A stretch of DNA of 26,995 bases from Desulfocapsa sp. (GTDB taxonomy: Bacteria; Desulfobacterota; Desulfobulbia; Desulfobulbales; Desulfocapsaceae), in assembly GCA_029934815.1 (NCBI GenBank), contig JAOZLM010000003.1, positions 1 to 26,995 of the forward strand, in the 5' to 3' direction. Shown here one piece after another: positions 23,421 to 26,995 of this stretch; position 1 is the first letter of the stretch; each line of letters starts with the position of its first letter. The position numbers were made by a program, and so were the translations under genes. The notes beneath the pieces were generated by a model. The model did no database searches. It worked only from the letters and a program-made list of their open reading frames with translations, and was not told the DNA's origin.

Positions 23421-25119
23421 CCCATTACTTAGCATGGAACTATTAGGAGGATTGTTTGGAGGGCTAGCTCTGTTTCTGTTTGGTATGGATATGATGACCA
23501 AAGCTCTCAAGCTAGTGGCTGGCGATCACATGAAAGACCTACTTGCCAGATTCACCCGCAACAGATTTGTTGGTGCCGGTATGGGTGCAATTATAACCGC
23601 AATAATCCAGTCTTCCTCTGTGACCACCGTCCTGCTGGTTGGGTTTATTTCGGCAGGAATCATGTCAATGGCTCAAAGCGTCCCTGTTATTATTGGGGCT
23701 AATATTGGTACCACCATTACAGCACAAATTCTGGCATTTAAGGTTACCAAGCTTGCATTATTCCTTATAGCCATCGGTTTTTTTGTATCCTTTATCCCAA
23801 AAAACAAGAAGGTAAGGCAATATGGTTTTATGATTATGGGGCTTGGTCTTGTTTTTTTTGGTATGAGCACCATGAGTGATGGAATGAAACCACTTCGCTC
23901 TTATGAACCATTCATCCAGTTTATGACAACCCTTCAGAGCCCTCTATATGCTGCATGTGTTGGCGCTGCTTTTACTGCTGTAATACAATCATCTTCTGCA
24001 ACCACAGGTATTTTAATTGTTATGGCTGGACAGGGCCTCCTCGGCCTTGAAACAGCTATTGCCTTAACACTCGGTTCCAATGTCGGCACATGTATTACCG
24101 CAGTTCTCGCATCCCTAGGAAAACCTCGCGAAGCTATCCGAACTGCTGCCGTCCATATTCTTTTCAATGTTGCAGGAGCTGCCATCTGGATTGGATTTGT
24201 CCCTCAACTTGCTGAAATTGCACGCTGGCTTTCTCCTGTACATACTGAGCTCACAGGGGTAGCACGTTTAACAGCAGAATCTCCTCGTCAGATTGCAAAT
24301 ATTCATACATTTTTTAATCTTATTAACGCTTTTCTGTTTATTGGCTTTACTACACAAATTGCCCGCATTGTTGAGTGGCTAATACCAGACAAACCGATAA
24401 CTGTTAATGAATCCTTCTTGCCTATATTTCTCGATGAATCACTGCTTTCAACACCGTCCATAGCGCTTGAGAATGCAAGCAGGGAGATTGCAAGAATGGG
24501 CAGTTTCACCAGGAGCATTGTGGACGAATCAATGCCGCTTGCCATAAAGGGCACTCAAGAAGAATTGCGATTATTCAGGGACAAGGACAAGATCATTGAT
24601 AGTCTACATCATCATATTATAGAGCATTTGAGCTTGATTAGTTCAGAAGATTTAACCAAAACTCAATCGAAACAATTAATCAACCTTATTCAAATTGCGA
24701 ATGGCCTGGAACGGATTGGCGACAGAATTTCAACTGATCTTGTGGTTTCATCAATTAAACGCATAAAGGAAAATGTCACTGTTAGTTCCCAAACGGCCAA
24801 AGTGTTGATGGGTTTTCATTCTGAGATAGTCAAAGCCCTGGACAGCACCCTTACAGCATTCGCAAATAGCGATAAAAAACTGGCAAAAAATGTTCGAGCC
24901 ATGAAGGGTGATGTTAGCAGAATGAACAAAGAGATAACCCGCTATGAAATTCAACGCTTAACCGCTGATGCGCCAAATCGTATTGCGACCTATGCCCGGG
25001 AGGTTGAAATTGTTGACATTATGGATAATATATTCCGTATTATCAGACGAATAGCCCGAATTGAACCAAACCAAAAGGATGACCCCTTAAAAGAGATCGC
25101 CTTCGATGATGCGGAATAG
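23413..25119 (+). CDS. Na+/phosphate cotransporter (NptA/PNaS family) with PhoU-like tail
   Basis: A 568-residue inner-membrane transporter. Two repeated Na/Pi cotransport units each carry the family QSSS motif, at 66-69 (AIIQSSSVTT) and 192-195 (AVIQSSSATT). The glycine-rich turns GANIGTTITA and GSNVGTCITAV follow them. About eight hydrophobic segments lie between residues 10 and 330. Residues about 365-550 are a helical PhoU-like domain (for example GLERIGDRISTDLV), usual in bacterial members and thought to be regulatory. The ATG at 23413 is preferred; an ATG five codons earlier is possible. It follows the stress-protein gene with an eight-base overlap. No pst or pho genes are adjacent. Confidence 0.9.
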   Translation: MNSPLLSMELLGGLFGGLALFLFGMDMMTKALKLVAGDHMKDLLARFTRNRFVGAGMGAIITAIIQSSSVTTVLLVGFISAGIMSMAQSVPVIIGANIGTTITAQILAFKVTKLALFLIAIGFFVSFIPKNKKVRQYGFMIMGLGLVFFGMSTMSDGMKPLRSYEPFIQFMTTLQSPLYAACVGAAFTAVIQSSSATTGILIVMAGQGLLGLETAIALTLGSNVGTCITAVLASLGKPREAIRTAAVHILFNVAGAAIWIGFVPQLAEIARWLSPVHTELTGVARLTAESPRQIANIHTFFNLINAFLFIGFTTQIARIVEWLIPDKPITVNESFLPIFLDESLLSTPSIALENASREIARMGSFTRSIVDESMPLAIKGTQEELRLFRDKDKIIDSLHHHIIEHLSLISSEDLTKTQSKQLINLIQIANGLERIGDRISTDLVVSSIKRIKENVTVSSQTAKVLMGFHSEIVKALDSTLTAFANSDKKLAKNVRAMKGDVSRMNKEITRYEIQRLTADAPNRIATYAREVEIVDIMDNIFRIIRRIARIEPNQKDDPLKEIAFDDAE

Positions 25120-25152
25120 CCAGGTTCGCTCTTGACTGCGGTCTTCCCTGGC
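25119..25152 (+). terminator. Weak stem-loop after the phosphate cotransporter
   Basis: GCCAGG (25119-25124) and CCTGGC (25147-25152) form a 6-bp stem with a 22-base loop, followed by a pyrimidine-rich stretch. The loop is large and the T-run poor, so terminator activity is uncertain. Confidence 0.3.
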
Positions 25153-25248
25153 CTCCCTTTCGCTTTTACTGGAATAATGGTAGAAGAATGTTTTCAATAA
25201 TATTCGTACAGACAATTATTATTTTTACTTGTAGCAATGGAGCCAATA

Positions 25249-26694
25249 ATGAACAGAGAAATATATCAGGAACCGCTAGTCAGTCGTTACACCAGTCGGG
25301 ACATGCAGGAGCTTTTTTCTGAAAAAACTAAATTCACGACCTGGAGACGTTGCTGGCTGGCACTGGCTGAAGCCCAGTATGAACTTGGCCTTACAGATAT
25401 AATTAACCCTGCAATGCTTGATGAAATGCGGGCCAATATAAATAACATCGACTTTGATGTGGCTGCTGCAAAAGAAAAGGAAATCAGGCATGATGTTATG
25501 GCCCATGTCTACGAATTTGGTATGAAATGCCCTAAAGCTGAAGGTATTATCCACCTCGGTGCCACCTCTCAGTTTGTTGTTTGTAATACAGATCTTATTA
25601 TTCAGAAAAAGGCATTAGATCTTGTTCGCAAGGCTGTTCTTAAAGTTGTTTCAAATCTTTCCAAATTCTGTCTGGAACATAAGGATTTACCGACCCTTGG
25701 GTTCACCCATTATCAACCAGCGCAACCCACCACAGTAGGGAAACGAAACACACTCTACATTCAAGACCTTGTGATGGATCTTGAGTATATTGATTCTTTT
25801 TTGGATCAGGTCAAAGCACGTGGTGCAAAGGGTACAGTAGGAACGCAGGCGACCTTCCTGGAACTTTTTCATGGTGACAATGAAAAAGTAAGACAACTGG
25901 ACACTCTGGTTTCTAAAAAGTTAGGATTCGATAAAACCTTTGAAGTAACCGGCCAGACGTATCCCAGAAAACTTGATATGAAACTTGCGGAAACTCTTTC
26001 TGGACTTGGAGCTTCTGCCCACAAATTCGCAGTCGATCTTCGTTTACTTTCTAACCTGAAAGTACAGGAAGAGCCTTTTGCCAAGCAACAAACCGGATCA
26101 TCAGCTATGGCATACAAGCGCAACCCTATGCGTTCTGAAAGGATGACCGGGTTAAGCCGAAAACTTATGGGGCTTCCATCTGATTTTGCAGCTACTTTTG
26201 CCAATCAGTGGTTTGAGAGGACTCTGGATGACTCTGCGATTCGCCGAATGGATATTCCACAAGCCTTCTTACTCACTGACGCAATACTCAAGCTATACAT
26301 TAACATAACAAGCAAAATGGTTGTATTTCCAAAACAAGTAGAGCGACACCTCCGAATGGAACTTCCATTTATGTCCACAGAAAAAATACTTATGGAAGCT
26401 GTGGCACAAGGTAAGTCACGACAGGAAATGCATGAGGTTGTGAAGGAACATTCTCTCGCGGCAGGGAAAGTTGTTAAAGAAGAGGGCCTGGACAATGACC
26501 TTCTGGAGCGTCTCGCAAAAGACGATCGTATCCCCTTCTCTCTAAACGAACTCAACGACCTTGTTGGTGACTACACCCAGTTCACCGGACGAGCTTCAGC
26601 TCAAACCGATGAATACATCAGAGAAGTGATAGTCCCCTTACTTGCAGCCAGGGAAAGTCAGATGGGTGAAGTTGATTCGTCGTTATCTGTTTAG
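25249..26694 (+). CDS. purB: Adenylosuccinate lyase
   Basis: A 481-residue fumarase-superfamily lyase acting twice in purine synthesis, on SAICAR and on adenylosuccinate, releasing fumarate. The superfamily signature is TGSSAMAYKRNPMRSERM (282-299), with the flexible-loop catalytic serine. HLGATSQFVVCNTD (102-115) and FTHYQPAQPTT (152-162) supply other active-site residues. RHDVMAHVYEF (80-90) is also characteristic. The ATG at 25249 is chosen because GGAG precedes it by six bases; an ATG four codons earlier would place that GGAG inside the gene. The length and AMAYKRNP wording fit the longer PurB branch rather than the short Bacillus type. It heads a likely operon with the DUF4911 gene and miaB. 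Confidence 0.93.
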   Translation: MNREIYQEPLVSRYTSRDMQELFSEKTKFTTWRRCWLALAEAQYELGLTDIINPAMLDEMRANINNIDFDVAAAKEKEIRHDVMAHVYEFGMKCPKAEGIIHLGATSQFVVCNTDLIIQKKALDLVRKAVLKVVSNLSKFCLEHKDLPTLGFTHYQPAQPTTVGKRNTLYIQDLVMDLEYIDSFLDQVKARGAKGTVGTQATFLELFHGDNEKVRQLDTLVSKKLGFDKTFEVTGQTYPRKLDMKLAETLSGLGASAHKFAVDLRLLSNLKVQEEPFAKQQTGSSAMAYKRNPMRSERMTGLSRKLMGLPSDFAATFANQWFERTLDDSAIRRMDIPQAFLLTDAILKLYINITSKMVVFPKQVERHLRMELPFMSTEKILMEAVAQGKSRQEMHEVVKEHSLAAGKVVKEEGLDNDLLERLAKDDRIPFSLNELNDLVGDYTQFTGRASAQTDEYIREVIVPLLAARESQMGEVDSSLSV

Positions 26695-26713
26695 ATTTCA
26701 CTTGGTTACTACC

Positions 26714-26935
26714 ATGCAACTAAATAAAGTTTATCTTCGTATCGCTAATGAGCGTTACCATTTCTTAAAATTTATCCTTGAGGGCTATGATGGCCTTTGC
26801 CTCCTGTCAACTGTTCCCGGAGACAAAGGTTGTGTCTGTATTCGATATCCCGAGAATTATGGCGACACCCTCTTTCAACTTCTTGGAAATATTTCCAAAA
26901 CAATCACCACTAAGGAATCAACAATTCCTGCTTAA
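26714..26935 (+). CDS. DUF4911 family small protein
   Basis: A 73-residue protein of the DUF4911 type: YLRIANERYHFLKFILEGYDG followed by LLSTVPGDKGCVCIRYPE. The family is small, uncharacterised and found largely in sulfate- and metal-reducing bacteria (recalled). A compact alpha/beta fold is likely; no membrane segment or metal motif is evident. The frame is open further upstream into purB, but the ATG at 26714 matches the family N-terminus. It starts 19 bases after purB, and miaB starts one base after its stop, so it is probably co-translated with miaB. Confidence 0.75.
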   Translation: MQLNKVYLRIANERYHFLKFILEGYDGLCLLSTVPGDKGCVCIRYPENYGDTLFQLLGNISKTITTKESTIPA

Positions 26936-26936
26936 T

Positions 26937-26995
26937 ATGAGTCAAAAATCCTTCCTTATAAAAACCTTTGGCTGCCAGATGAATGACCGTGATTC
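26937..26995 (+). CDS. miaB: tRNA-2-methylthio-N6-dimethylallyladenosine synthase MiaB, N-terminal fragment
   Basis: Only 19 complete codons are present before the window ends: MSQKSFLIKTFGCQMNDRD. TFGCQMN is the hallmark of the methylthiotransferase N-terminal domain and contains the first cysteine of its auxiliary cluster. MiaB adds the methylthio group to i6A37, the product of MiaA. Its start lies one base after the DUF4911 stop. The wording QMN favours MiaB over RimO or MtaB. Truncation is due only to the window edge. Confidence 0.85.
   Translation, partial: MSQKSFLIKTFGCQMNDRD

Noticed and set aside
1..26995. CRISPR array, tRNA, rRNA, integrase, prophage or transposase genes
   Set aside because: No regularly spaced direct repeats, cloverleaf sequences, rRNA-like stretches or mobile-element proteins were seen on either strand; only small non-coding repeats are present.

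Overview
The window looks like chromosomal core sequence from an anaerobic, probably sulfate- or sulfur-metabolising member of the Desulfobacterota, most likely Desulfobulbales. This rests on gene content: a two-subunit pyruvate-type carboxylase, a four-gene 2-oxoacid:ferredoxin oxidoreductase in the order D-A-B-C, a lysC-cimA pair, a purB-DUF4911-miaB cluster, several radical SAM proteins and abundant two-domain signalling proteins. Base composition is moderately AT-rich by eye. No rRNA, tRNA, CRISPR array, phage gene or transposase gene was found. The assignment is inference from families, not a database match.

Layout. 88-2865 (-): a membrane sensor with PhnD-like, GAF, HD-GYP and degenerate GGDEF parts. 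2866-3378: a repeat-rich spacer with a very strong hairpin terminator, a 26-bp inverted repeat and three copies of a 23-bp word. 3379-6768 (-): pycB and pycA, a biotin-dependent carboxylase. A 387-base divergent promoter region leads into korDABC (7156-10102, +), closed by a terminator at 10153-10190. 10193-13995 (-): serC, a radical SAM protein, rlmN and a SagB-type nitroreductase, tightly packed and read serC first. 14164-14928 (+): a membrane protein with a degenerate GGDEF domain, overlapping tail-to-tail with trmL (14904-15386, -). 15387-15870: a second repeat-bearing spacer and a structured leader in front of lysC. 15871-21881 (+): lysC, cimA, a membrane helix-hairpin-helix protein, miaA and recJ in one compact operon. 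22070-22726: a HAD phosphatase. 22935-25119: a universal stress protein overlapping a Na+/phosphate cotransporter. 25249-26995: purB, a DUF4911 protein and the first 19 codons of miaB, cut by the window end.

How the genes work together. Pyc and Kor are back-to-back and together feed oxaloacetate and 2-oxoglutarate into biosynthesis by carboxylation, as in an incomplete or reductive TCA cycle. lysC, cimA and serC supply aspartate-family amino acids, isoleucine (via citramalate) and serine. Translation-quality genes recur (rlmN, trmL, miaA, miaB). Two signalling proteins carry GGDEF modules whose signature motif is broken, so they probably do not make c-di-GMP.

No clearly new multi-gene system was found. 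The best leads are the noncoding structures at 3076-3349 and 15652-15853, the possible 2-oxoglutarate-carboxylase role of the Pyc pair, and the nitroreductase translationally coupled to rlmN.
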